DNA of 64,000 nt, taken from the NCBI GenBank assembly GCA_018401455.1, contig JAGYKU010000006.1:1-64000 (forward strand), given 5' to 3'. Position numbers and translations under genes: made by a program. How positions within the stretch are numbered: position 1 is the stretch's first letter; every line of letters starts with the position of its first letter. Below the pieces are notes generated by a model. The model was not told the origin of the DNA. It made no database searches and saw only the letters and a program-made list of their open reading frames with translations. Shown in pieces: positions 40,243-49,562 of this stretch. Source of the stretch: Flavobacteriales bacterium. Lineage in GTDB: Bacteria; Bacteroidota; Bacteroidia; Flavobacteriales_D; Parvicellaceae.

Positions 40243-42018
40243 TTATTTAATTACATTGAATTTTTTCATGATGCTATGACCATTTTCAGTCAATTGAATC
40301 ATGTAAAATCCATTAGGAAGTTCAGAACAATTCACATTAATTCTGTTGAATCCGTTAGCAATATTAAAATTACTAAAAACAACTTCACCTAAAGCATTCA
40401 AGATGGTCATGTTCATGTTTTCACCATTATCTGCTACAAACTCAACAAAAGTATTATCACTTGCAGGATTTGGATAAATATTAAATTCAGAAACATTTAC
40501 TTCATTTACACTTACTGCCAGTGAAGTTACTTCAAAAGGTTTTTGCTCAGACGAACCATACTGCCCGTTTGAAGAAAAAATTGTTGCTCCCACAGCGGTT
40601 TTTAAATTATAATTACCCGCTCCATACCCAGCATTTATTCCATCTCCGTAATCATCCAAAACTTCAAACTCGAAACACCCTGTGCTTGACACAGAAAAGT
40701 TGTGCGTATGAGTTTGTGTTCCATTTGCAGACAAAAGTGCATAAGGACCACCAGAAGCAATAGTATTTCCATTTTCGTCTTTTACAGTCCAAGTAATTTC
40801 ATCTCCATATCTATCTTGAACCATTGTCAAAACGTAGTCAGTTCCTTGTCCAGAGTTTGAAGTGATACTGATATTACCACTTGTAGTTACATTGTCTGCT
40901 GGCACATCATCTGCTCCACCATTAACACTAGTAATATTAACTGAAAGTGTTCCTCCTGCTGGTGGTACAGGCACGTTATTTAAAGTCACCACTTCAGAAT
41001 CAAAAGTTCCTAAATTTCCAGTCCAGTTCATTGTTTGAGGTGTTTGACCAGTAATACCGTATTCAATTACCGCTGAAGTAATGTTAGATCCACCTTTGTT
41101 TTTGAATACAAAAGAAGCATCAACTGAGTTTCCACATATTTCAGAAGGAACTGCAGCATTTTCTGCAGCAGCATTGTTTGCTTGTAAATTAGTATAAACT
41201 ACAGGACCAACATTTCCAGAAATAACATTTTGCTGTCCTTCAACCACAAAAGCTACAATTTCCAAATCTCCTAGTTCTAATGATACATTATTTATATTAG
41301 CAGGTAAAGTATAAGTATATTGTCTTGAAACTGTTGTCCCTTGTGTTGTAGTTGAAATTACATCTCCCCACTGTCCTGTAAGTAAATGACGCAACATGTG
41401 ATTGTGAGAATAATTTCCATTTGGAAGTACTTGTGAAGGGTTTGCAGAACTACCAGTTTGAGGCCCTTCGATATTACTTTGTAATAGTGCAACATTCAAG
41501 TTTACTGAACCAGGAGCTGTAGCGCCTGAAAAATAAAGTTCTACATCTACAGTCATTACTCTAGTCATAGCATCTACTGAACTTTCCAAAGCAACATTCA
41601 CGTAACTTGTTTCTCCAAGTATTGTATTTGCGTTAGATGCCCAGTCACCTCTTCCTAGAGCAGTACCTCCGGGAGTCATAGCTTGAGAAAAAACTCTTCT
41701 ATTAACTGTTCCAGCAGGATATCCTGTTAATTGTGATTGGTTGTCCAATGCTGTTCCAAAACTAGTTCTATAGTCAGGATCGCCTGCATTTGGATTAGCA
41801 AAACTTCCAGAGTGAATGTTAACTAAAACGACATTTCCAGGATTGTTATTTGCTAATTGTTGCGCTCTTAAGTGCCCATCAGGACAAAATGTACAATATA
41901 TTCCTGTAAATTCTTCAAGAACTACTTTTTTGTTTTCAACGGCAGTGCTCACCGGAAGCTGCGCAAGAGCAGTTCCACTTAGGGCAAGCATACCAAATAA
42001 TGGTAAGATTTTTTTCAT
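40243..42018 (-). CDS. Omp28-related outer membrane protein with T9SS type A sorting domain
   Basis: VVLEEFTGIYCTFCPDGHLRAQQLA (Omp28/thioredoxin-like CxxC) and C-terminal FNIYPNPASDNTFVEF...LPNGFYMIQLTENGHSIMKKFNVIK. Confidence 0.9.
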   Translation of the reverse strand: MKKILPLFGMLALSGTALAQLPVSTAVENKKVVLEEFTGIYCTFCPDGHLRAQQLANNNPGNVVLVNIHSGSFANPNAGDPDYRTSFGTALDNQSQLTGYPAGTVNRRVFSQAMTPGGTALGRGDWASNANTILGETSYVNVALESSVDAMTRVMTVDVELYFSGATAPGSVNLNVALLQSNIEGPQTGSSANPSQVLPNGNYSHNHMLRHLLTGQWGDVISTTTQGTTVSRQYTYTLPANINNVSLELGDLEIVAFVVEGQQNVISGNVGPVVYTNLQANNAAAENAAVPSEICGNSVDASFVFKNKGGSNITSAVIEYGITGQTPQTMNWTGNLGTFDSEVVTLNNVPVPPAGGTLSVNITSVNGGADDVPADNVTTSGNISITSNSGQGTDYVLTMVQDRYGDEITWTVKDENGNTIASGGPYALLSANGTQTHTHNFSVSSTGCFEFEVLDDYGDGINAGYGAGNYNLKTAVGATIFSSNGQYGSSEQKPFEVTSLAVSVNEVNVSEFNIYPNPASDNTFVEFVADNGENMNMTILNALGEVVFSNFNIANGFNRINVNCSELPNGFYMIQLTENGHSIMKKFNVIK

Positions 42019-42259
42019 AATTTTTAAATATTTAAGTTTGATAAACCAAATTTAAGAAGAATTTAATGAAATAGTAAACTTGAATTCAAATTAGAATTGG
42101 AATCCTATTTTTAAAAAATTAAACTTTGAAAATCCAATAATAAATAAAAATACTTCTATTTTAAGTTTACAATTTTACTAAATTTGTAGTTCAAATATTC
42201 AAATTTAAGTTTTGGCTTAAACTTTGTAAAAGTATTTCAAAACATTTAAAAATACAACT

Positions 42260-42751
42260 ATGAAAAATTTATTTACAACATTTATCACTTTATTTCTGTT
42301 CAGCACTGTTGCTTTTTGCCAACTTCCTAATAATGTATCTTTAAAAGATATGGACGGAAAAACAGTTGATATTTCAAAGTTAAGTAACAACGGAAAGCCG
42401 ATGATTATTAGTTTTTGGGCAACTTGGTGTAAGCCATGCAAAGAAGAACTCAACACTATGGCAGAACTTTATGATGATTGGGTGGATGAAACTGGCGTAA
42501 AATTAGTTGCTGTTTCTATTGATGATGCAAGAAGTACTGGAAGAGTAGAACCTTACGTAAATCAACAAGCGTGGGATTATCAAATCCTTTTGGATCCAAA
42601 CGGAGATTTAAAAAGAGCAATGAATGTAAATAATGTACCACATACTTTTTTATTAGATGGAAAGGGTAATATTGTTTGGGATCACAATAATTATGCAGCT
42701 GGTGATGAAAAGAAGCTGTACGCTGAATTACTAAAATTAAGTAAAAAATAG
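42260..42751 (+). CDS. TlpA family disulfide reductase (thioredoxin-like)
   Basis: KPMIISFWATWCKPCKEELNTM...VPHTFLLDGKGNIVWDHNNY. Confidence 0.94.
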   Translation: MKNLFTTFITLFLFSTVAFCQLPNNVSLKDMDGKTVDISKLSNNGKPMIISFWATWCKPCKEELNTMAELYDDWVDETGVKLVAVSIDDARSTGRVEPYVNQQAWDYQILLDPNGDLKRAMNVNNVPHTFLLDGKGNIVWDHNNYAAGDEKKLYAELLKLSKK

Positions 42752-42791
42752 CTTCCAACTTTTTTTCCAACCGAGCAACAGCGAAGGTTGG

Positions 42792-42840
42792 CAACTTTCA
42801 ACTTTCAACTTTCAACTTTTAACTTTTAACCTTCAACCTA
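42792..42840. repeat. Heptanucleotide tandem array
   Basis: caacttt x4, taacttt, taacctt, caaccta: seven 7-bp units. Confidence 0.85.
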
Positions 42841-42850
42841 TTTCAAATTA

Positions 42851-44527
42851 ATGTTTTTAAAGAAAATCATTCTAATTTCAACACTTGTCTTTTTATTGAG
42901 TCAGGTGTTTTTTGCTCAAAATAACGAAGGAGTTATATCTGGTAACTTTGCTACAACGATTCAATTGTACAATGAAGATACTATTATCAATAGCGCCTAT
43001 CCAGATCATCGATTAGGAGCAAATTCCTTTGCAAATTTGAATTTCAATAAAGGAAATTTTTCTGCCGGTGTGAGATTAGAATCTTATCTAAATCCATTAG
43101 AAGGCTATCCACAAGGATTCAATGGAAGCGGCTTGGGATATAGATATGCGAATTGGAATCAAGATGGATTGGATGTTACTGTAGGGAACTTTTATGACCA
43201 GTTTGGAAGTGGAATGATTTTGAGAATTTGGGAGTCTAGAGACTTAGGAATCGACAATGCTATGGACGGCCTTAAAGTAAAATACAATCCATATAAAGGT
43301 ATTTATGTAAAAGGTTTGATTGGTAAACAAAGACACACTTTCAATGATGGTTTAAATAACGGGAATGGAATTGTAAGGGGATTTGATGGAGAAATCAACA
43401 TCAACGAATTATTCGACAGTACGCTTTTGGACAGTAAACTTCAGGTGACTATTGGTGGTAGTTTTGTAAGTAAATTTAATGATGATAATAAAACCCCCGA
43501 TTTTATTTTACCCAAAAATGTTGGGGCTTATGGTGGAAGGATAGCAGCTAGATATGGTAAATTTAGGTTTTTTGGAGAATATATTTATAAAGAAAACGAC
43601 CCTTATGCTGATCCAAATTTTGAAGACTTCAACTACATCTATAAAAATGGAGAAGGCGTTTTGTTAAATCTTGGCTATTCTCAAAAAGGTTTTTCTGTAG
43701 ATTTGAATGCAAAGCACATGGATAATATGCTTTGGAGAAGTACAAATTCTACTGTCCAACCAACAGAATTGATGATTGGATTTATGCCAGCACTTTCTAC
43801 GCAACATTTTTATGCTTTAGCTGGAACTTTGTATCCTTATGCACCTAATTTCAGAGGAGAAATTGCTTTCCAAGCAGATGTTTTGTATAAAATACCTAAA
43901 AAAACTAAATTAGGTGGAAAATATGGCTGGGACATTGGCATCAACTACGCTACTGCTTATGCTCCAGAGAGAAATTTCCTTAATGATGATTCTACATCCA
44001 GAAAGAGTTATGAAACCAAATTATTCAACCTTTCGGATAGTATGTTTTTCCAAGACATTAATATAAGTGTAACCAAAAAAATAAATAAAAAATTAAAATT
44101 AAAACTTCAATATTTAAACTTTGTATTTGATGACAGAACAGTTGAAGTAACAGAAAGTAAAGAGCTTATATTTGCTGATATTGCCATTGCTGATTTTACA
44201 TGGAAAATTAACGAAAAACACACTTTGAGATTTGAAGCGCAAAATCTTTGGACAAAACAAGATCAAGGAAATTGGGCTTATGGATTGATAGAATACACTT
44301 ACAGTCCTCATTGGTTTGTAGCATTATTGGATCAATACAACTATGGGAACTCTATCGAAGAAAAACGAGTGCACTATGTTATGGCATCTGCTGGATATAT
44401 CAAAGGACCTCATAGGTTTTCTGTTGGCTATGGAAGACAAAGAGCAGGTGTGTTTTGTGTAGGTGGTGTTTGCCGTTTGGTGCCCGCTTCAAATGGTTTA
44501 ACTTTTACAATTACTTCATCATTTTAA
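42851..44527 (+). CDS. DUF6029 family outer membrane protein
   Basis: 558 aa. Signal peptide, beta-barrel pattern, NFYDQFGSGMILRIWESRDLGIDNAMDGLKVKY, C-terminal aromatic (TITSSF). Confidence 0.85.
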   Translation: MFLKKIILISTLVFLLSQVFFAQNNEGVISGNFATTIQLYNEDTIINSAYPDHRLGANSFANLNFNKGNFSAGVRLESYLNPLEGYPQGFNGSGLGYRYANWNQDGLDVTVGNFYDQFGSGMILRIWESRDLGIDNAMDGLKVKYNPYKGIYVKGLIGKQRHTFNDGLNNGNGIVRGFDGEININELFDSTLLDSKLQVTIGGSFVSKFNDDNKTPDFILPKNVGAYGGRIAARYGKFRFFGEYIYKENDPYADPNFEDFNYIYKNGEGVLLNLGYSQKGFSVDLNAKHMDNMLWRSTNSTVQPTELMIGFMPALSTQHFYALAGTLYPYAPNFRGEIAFQADVLYKIPKKTKLGGKYGWDIGINYATAYAPERNFLNDDSTSRKSYETKLFNLSDSMFFQDINISVTKKINKKLKLKLQYLNFVFDDRTVEVTESKELIFADIAIADFTWKINEKHTLRFEAQNLWTKQDQGNWAYGLIEYTYSPHWFVALLDQYNYGNSIEEKRVHYVMASAGYIKGPHRFSVGYGRQRAGVFCVGGVCRLVPASNGLTFTITSSF

Positions 44528-44538
44528 TACGTAATACT

Positions 44539-45453
44539 ATGAAAAATACATTAATATTAGGATTTTCATTGATTATTTTAGTTTTAGTTTTTTCTATTTC
44601 TTGTGATAGAATTGAAAATCCAGTTGTCAACAACAACCCTTCGCTCAATTGGTCACTATACCCAGATGCAGATACAACTACCTACCCTTGGCCAATTTGG
44701 GAAGAAAACACCAATCAGACTAGAAATGTTTTACTTGAAGACTTCACGGGACACACATGTACCAACTGCCCTGCTGCTGCTGTAGTAGCCAAAAACATTG
44801 AAAATGCAAATGGAGGAAAAGTAATTGTGACTTCTGTGCATGCTAGTACAAGTAGTGGCTTTCAAGTTCCATCTCCTCCTACATTGCCTTTGGACCATAG
44901 AACAGAAGCAGGAAACACCTATGCAAATGCTATGACTATAGCTTTTAACCCTTCTGGAACCGTAAACCGAACGATAACAAGTGGAAATTACTATCTTTTT
45001 GTTTCTGATTGGAATCAAAAAGTAAATGCAGAATTGTCAAAAACTCCAGATTTTAACATTCAAGTGCAATACAATTATTTTGAAGAAACAAGAGGTTTGT
45101 TTTTGCATACAGAGTGCGAAGTACTGAATAATGTTTCTGGCGATTATAGTATTATTTCTTTTCTTTCAAGAGACAAAGTAATTGCTCCTCAAAAAGATGT
45201 AGGCGGTGTAACCATTTATGACTATGAACACCATGCTGTTTTATCAGATAACATCAACGGAACTTGGGGAACTCCAATTATTACAGGAGGTGCTACAAGC
45301 GGTACAAAACTGTACAATAATTTCAGTTATGAAATGAAAGATGCTTCTCAAGATTCTACCTATAAAATAGATAATATTTCTATAATTACAGTAATTTCAG
45401 ATAGAAATAACTATGAAATTCTCCAAGTTGTGAAAACCGAATTAGAAGAATAA
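44539..45453 (+). CDS. Omp28-related outer membrane lipoprotein
   Basis: Lipobox SISCDRI. NVLLEDFTGHTCTNCPAAAVVAKNIENANGGKVIVTSVHA. Start set to ATG 44539. Confidence 0.88.
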   Translation: MKNTLILGFSLIILVLVFSISCDRIENPVVNNNPSLNWSLYPDADTTTYPWPIWEENTNQTRNVLLEDFTGHTCTNCPAAAVVAKNIENANGGKVIVTSVHASTSSGFQVPSPPTLPLDHRTEAGNTYANAMTIAFNPSGTVNRTITSGNYYLFVSDWNQKVNAELSKTPDFNIQVQYNYFEETRGLFLHTECEVLNNVSGDYSIISFLSRDKVIAPQKDVGGVTIYDYEHHAVLSDNINGTWGTPIITGGATSGTKLYNNFSYEMKDASQDSTYKIDNISIITVISDRNNYEILQVVKTELEE

Positions 45454-45632
45454 TTAAATCTATTTTAAACTTTTCACATTTCTTAACATTACTTGCACAA
45501 TCTTTTTTCGAGCACTTACGTTTTGTTAATGAATTGTTAATAACTAGATTTTGAAATCTAAATTGATTTATCTATTTTTACAATTCATTCATCGATTATT
45601 AATGTCGCTTTGGCGAACAATATATATGTATT

Positions 45633-45809
45633 ATGTTAGAAATGACAAAGAATGTTTTGAGAAATGTAAGTTTTGACAGAGCATTATTTCAAAAAGAACT
45701 CAAAAAAGCAACTAAATGGATTGCTAAGGACGAATATCATCAACTTAAAATATGGTGTATGGCATCTTTTGCTATGTACAGTGATATTATTAATGAGGTT
45801 TTTGGATAA
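45633..45809 (+). CDS. Conserved-looking small protein (58 aa), missing from ORF track
   Basis: MLEMTKNVLRNVSFDRALFQKELKKATKWIAKDEYHQLKIWCMASFAMYSDIINEVFG*. Resembles a small Flavobacteriia hypothetical protein family (from memory). Confidence 0.7.
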   Translation: MLEMTKNVLRNVSFDRALFQKELKKATKWIAKDEYHQLKIWCMASFAMYSDIINEVFG

Positions 45810-45815
45810 TTGTAT

Positions 45816-46247
45816 TCAATCTTTCAATAGATTTCTATACCTCTTATCTTCAATTTTAATTTTTTGCTGAGTGTCTATTATAAAATCCTTGAAATAGTTA
45901 ACACCTTCAATTACATTTTCGGGAATATATACAAACCTTACAGCATTATTATAGATAACGCAAATCAAAGGATTTTCAATTCCACTGTAAACATAAATCG
46001 TAAAATATCCATCTTTACTAGTTTTGAAAACTTGTTTTTGTGCAATTCCATCTCTTTCGTACAAAAGAATTACCTCAACATCTGCTTGTGTTTGGTTTTC
46101 GATAAAAACTTTACCGTTTATTCTAGCAGGTCCTAGGGGTAAGGCATTATCTTTTTGAGAATGTAAAACAGAACTTAATAATACTAATAAGAATAATAAA
46201 AATAAAACTTTTAGATAACTTTTCTTCATATTAAAAGGTTGGTGCAA
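45816..46247 (-). CDS. Hypothetical secreted protein (carboxypeptidase-regulatory-like fold possible)
   Basis: 143 aa with an N-terminal signal. ARINGKVFIENQTQADVEVILLYERDG..KQVFKTSKDGYFTIYV. Confidence 0.6.
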   Translation of the reverse strand: MHQPFNMKKSYLKVLFLLFLLVLLSSVLHSQKDNALPLGPARINGKVFIENQTQADVEVILLYERDGIAQKQVFKTSKDGYFTIYVYSGIENPLICVIYNNAVRFVYIPENVIEGVNYFKDFIIDTQQKIKIEDKRYRNLLKD

Positions 46248-46261
46248 ATTTAGTGCAAAAA

Positions 46262-46777
46262 CTACTCAAAATTCACTAAAACCTTGTTTTTCTCTACTGT
46301 ATCCCCTTTAGCAATTTCAATGCTTTTGATAATTCCATCAATTGGTGACTTGAGTAAGTTTTCCATTTTCATAGCTTCCAACACAACCAATCCGTCATCT
46401 TTTTTCACTTCCTGACCAACGGCAATTTTTACATCAATTACTACACCTGGCATTGGCGCTTTCATATCGTTTACTTTCTTCACTGCTCCTACTCCCATTC
46501 CGAGAGATTTCAACAATACATCGTATTCGTCTTCTTGAGAAATTTCAAGAATATCACCATTTATTTTGAGTGTCAATTGTTTTAAATCTGTGTCAATTTT
46601 CAATAGTTTAACGGAATATTTCTTTCCGTTCTGTTCTACTAGAAAATCGTTTTCATTATTTTTTGAAATAATATTAACACTAACCTCTTTGCCATCAAAA
46701 TTTCCTTTCAAAGGATTTCTTTTATCTGCTTCGTAAGACAATTTTAAATTGCCATCAATAGTTGAATTTATTCTCAT
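46262..46777 (-). CDS. Biotin/lipoyl attachment domain protein (biotin carboxyl carrier-like)
   Basis: MKAPMPGVVIDVKIAVGQEVKKDDGLVVLEAMKMENLLKSPIDGIIKSI (AMKM biotinylation motif). Confidence 0.93.
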   Translation of the reverse strand: MRINSTIDGNLKLSYEADKRNPLKGNFDGKEVSVNIISKNNENDFLVEQNGKKYSVKLLKIDTDLKQLTLKINGDILEISQEDEYDVLLKSLGMGVGAVKKVNDMKAPMPGVVIDVKIAVGQEVKKDDGLVVLEAMKMENLLKSPIDGIIKSIEIAKGDTVEKNKVLVNFE

Positions 46778-46869
46778 AATAAATGTATTTTACCTTCAAT
46801 CCAAATTCAATAGTTTAATTTAAACTTTGTAATATCTTTGCGATTGATTTTACAAATTTATAATTAAAA

Positions 46870-49536
46870 ATGAACAAAAAAATAATTACCATCATTATTA
46901 CTTCGATTTTTCTCTCAAGTTGTTTCGTAAAGAAAACTTCAGAAACTGTTTCAACAACTCAAGAAACTTTAGAAAAAGAAGAGGTTAAACTACCAAAAAA
47001 ACAAGAGGTTTACAACCCTTCCAACACGATTGTAAATGATTTGATTCATACAGAACTTCATGTAGATTTTAACTGGAAAGCTAAGCAATTAAACGGTACA
47101 GCAACTCTTACTTTTCAACCCTATGCATACGATACTGATAGTTTGATACTAGATGCAAAAGCAATGGACATCTTCAGTGTTTTTATTGAGTTTGATTCTT
47201 TAAAGGGTTATGCTCTACAATATAAATACGATGGTTGGAAACTTAGAATAGGATTACCTAAAAAATATAAAAAAGGTGAGTCATATAAAATTGTCATTGA
47301 ATATGTTGCAAACCCTGAAAAAGTAGAACAAATGGGAAGTAGTGCCATTGCAGAAGCCAAAGGTTTATACTTTATCAATCACGATGGAAGCAACCCTAAA
47401 AAACACCAAGAAATATGGACTCAAGGCGAAACAGAATCTAGCAGTACTTGGTTTCCTACTATAGACTCTCCCAATGAAAAAACAACTCAAGAAATTTATA
47501 TTACCGTTCAAGATAAATTCCAAACACTTTCTAATGGATTATTAGTTGAATCCAAACAAAATGATGACGGTACAAGAACTGATTATTGGAAAATGGACTT
47601 GCCTCATGCACCTTATTTATTTTTTATGGGAATTGGTGAATATGCTATCGTGAAAGATACTTGGACTAAAAAAGATGGAACTGAAATGGAGGTGAGCTAC
47701 TATGTTGAAAAAGAATACGAACCTTATGCAAGAGACATCTTTGGTAAAACGCCCAAAATGATACAATATTTTTCTGATTTATTGGGAGTTGAATATCCTT
47801 GGGCCAAATATAGTCAAATAGTAGGAAGAGATTACGTGTCTGGAGCAATGGAAAATACAACAGCAACTTTGCATGGTGAATTTCTGTATCAAACCAAAAG
47901 AGAATTGATAGACGATAATAATGAGTCAATTATTGCACACGAATTGTTCCATCATTGGTTTGGAGATTTAGTAACTTGTGAAAGCTGGGCAAACCTTCCA
48001 TTGAACGAATCTTTTGCCAATTATAGTCAGTTTCTTTGGGATGAGTACGAACATGGAAGAATGGAAGCGGACAAAAACGCTTATGACGAAATGGATGGGT
48101 ACTTTCTATCTGCGCAACAAGGAGGACATGTAGATATGATTCGTTTTGATTATGCTAGCAGAGAAGATATGTTTGACGGACATTCTTACAACAAAGGAGG
48201 AAGAATTTTGCATATGCTTAGAACTCATTTGGGTGATGAAGTTTTCTTCGAAGCATTGAAAAATTACCTAACAGAAAATGCTTTCAAAGCCACAGAAATT
48301 CACGAATTGAGAATGCAATTTGAAAAAGCAAGCGGACAAGATTTAAACTGGTTTTTCAATCAATGGTTTTTGGCAAGCGGACACCCTTTGGTGACGATAG
48401 ACCAAAAATACGATGAAGCAACAAAAGAATTGACAGTTTCAATTAATCAAACACAAGATTTTGAAAAGTGGCCTTTATACCAATTGCCGATTCAAATTGA
48501 TATTTATACCAATGGAAGTGTGAGAACAGAAAATGTATGGATAAAAAATGAATTGAACGATTTTACATTCAAATTAAATCAAGCACCAGATTTGGTAAAT
48601 GTAGATGCCACAAAAACAACATTATGGTTAAAAAAAGACAATAAATCCACAGAACAATGGATTTACCAATTGAATAATGCGCCACTTTGGCTAGATAAAA
48701 AAGAAGCTTTCGATAAATTAGAAAAAAGTTCGAATCCTGATGCTATAGCAGCGATTCAAAAAGCATTAAACCATGAATTTTATGACGTAAGATTGATGGC
48801 CTTGAAATCATTGAAAGGTGCTTTAAACAAAAATAAAGAAGCATTAAAGCCAGTTGTTTCAAAAATGGCAACATCAGATGTTCATCCAAAAGTGAGAAAA
48901 AAATCTATTGATGTATTGGCGAAAAACTTCCAAGACGCAACTTTTTTAAATCCAATTTTGGAAAAAACATTCAAAGATTCTTCATATAGTGTTTTAGGGG
49001 CAACCATAAATGCCTATGCAACATTAAATGGAAAAGATGCGCTCAAAAGAACCAAAGAATATGAAAAAGAAGAAAGCAGTTCAGTTCAATTAGCTGTTGC
49101 AAGCGTTTATGCTGATTATGGCGATGAAACTAATCATGATTTCTTTACTGAAAATGTAGAATCATTTAATGGGTTCAATCAATATTCATTTTTGTCGTCA
49201 TATTTTAAATTTTTAATGAACCAAAAAGATGCAATAACTGCCAAAGGAATTCCTGTTTTTGAGAACGTAATAGAAAGTGACGGTATTTGGTTTGCCAGAT
49301 TAGCAGGTTTTCAATTGCTTGCTGGGTTACAATCTCATTTTGACAAAAGAGTAAACGAAATCAACAACGATATTGCTAGTTTGGAAAAAGAAGGCGGAGA
49401 TATCTCTATGAAAGTTGCACAACTGGAAAAAGACAAGAACTTTTGTGTTTCAAAATCTCAAGAGATTAGTAAAAAATTAGAAACATTAAGAGGAAAAGAA
49501 ACTGATCCAAACTTATTGAAGTATTTGCCCAAATAA
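46870..49536 (+). CDS. M1 family metallopeptidase (aminopeptidase N-like)
   Basis: GAMENTTATL, IIAHELFHHWFGDLVTCESWANLPLNESFANY (HExxH-x18-E). Lipoprotein-like N-terminus (LSSCFVKK). Confidence 0.95.
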   Translation: MNKKIITIIITSIFLSSCFVKKTSETVSTTQETLEKEEVKLPKKQEVYNPSNTIVNDLIHTELHVDFNWKAKQLNGTATLTFQPYAYDTDSLILDAKAMDIFSVFIEFDSLKGYALQYKYDGWKLRIGLPKKYKKGESYKIVIEYVANPEKVEQMGSSAIAEAKGLYFINHDGSNPKKHQEIWTQGETESSSTWFPTIDSPNEKTTQEIYITVQDKFQTLSNGLLVESKQNDDGTRTDYWKMDLPHAPYLFFMGIGEYAIVKDTWTKKDGTEMEVSYYVEKEYEPYARDIFGKTPKMIQYFSDLLGVEYPWAKYSQIVGRDYVSGAMENTTATLHGEFLYQTKRELIDDNNESIIAHELFHHWFGDLVTCESWANLPLNESFANYSQFLWDEYEHGRMEADKNAYDEMDGYFLSAQQGGHVDMIRFDYASREDMFDGHSYNKGGRILHMLRTHLGDEVFFEALKNYLTENAFKATEIHELRMQFEKASGQDLNWFFNQWFLASGHPLVTIDQKYDEATKELTVSINQTQDFEKWPLYQLPIQIDIYTNGSVRTENVWIKNELNDFTFKLNQAPDLVNVDATKTTLWLKKDNKSTEQWIYQLNNAPLWLDKKEAFDKLEKSSNPDAIAAIQKALNHEFYDVRLMALKSLKGALNKNKEALKPVVSKMATSDVHPKVRKKSIDVLAKNFQDATFLNPILEKTFKDSSYSVLGATINAYATLNGKDALKRTKEYEKEESSSVQLAVASVYADYGDETNHDFFTENVESFNGFNQYSFLSSYFKFLMNQKDAITAKGIPVFENVIESDGIWFARLAGFQLLAGLQSHFDKRVNEINNDIASLEKEGGDISMKVAQLEKDKNFCVSKSQEISKKLETLRGKETDPNLLKYLPK

Positions 49537-49562
49537 AAATATTTAGACCATTAAAAAATGTT

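Noticed and set aside
42792-42840. Possible CRISPR or origin-like iterons
   Set aside because: 7-bp direct tandem units without spacers. A simple sequence array.
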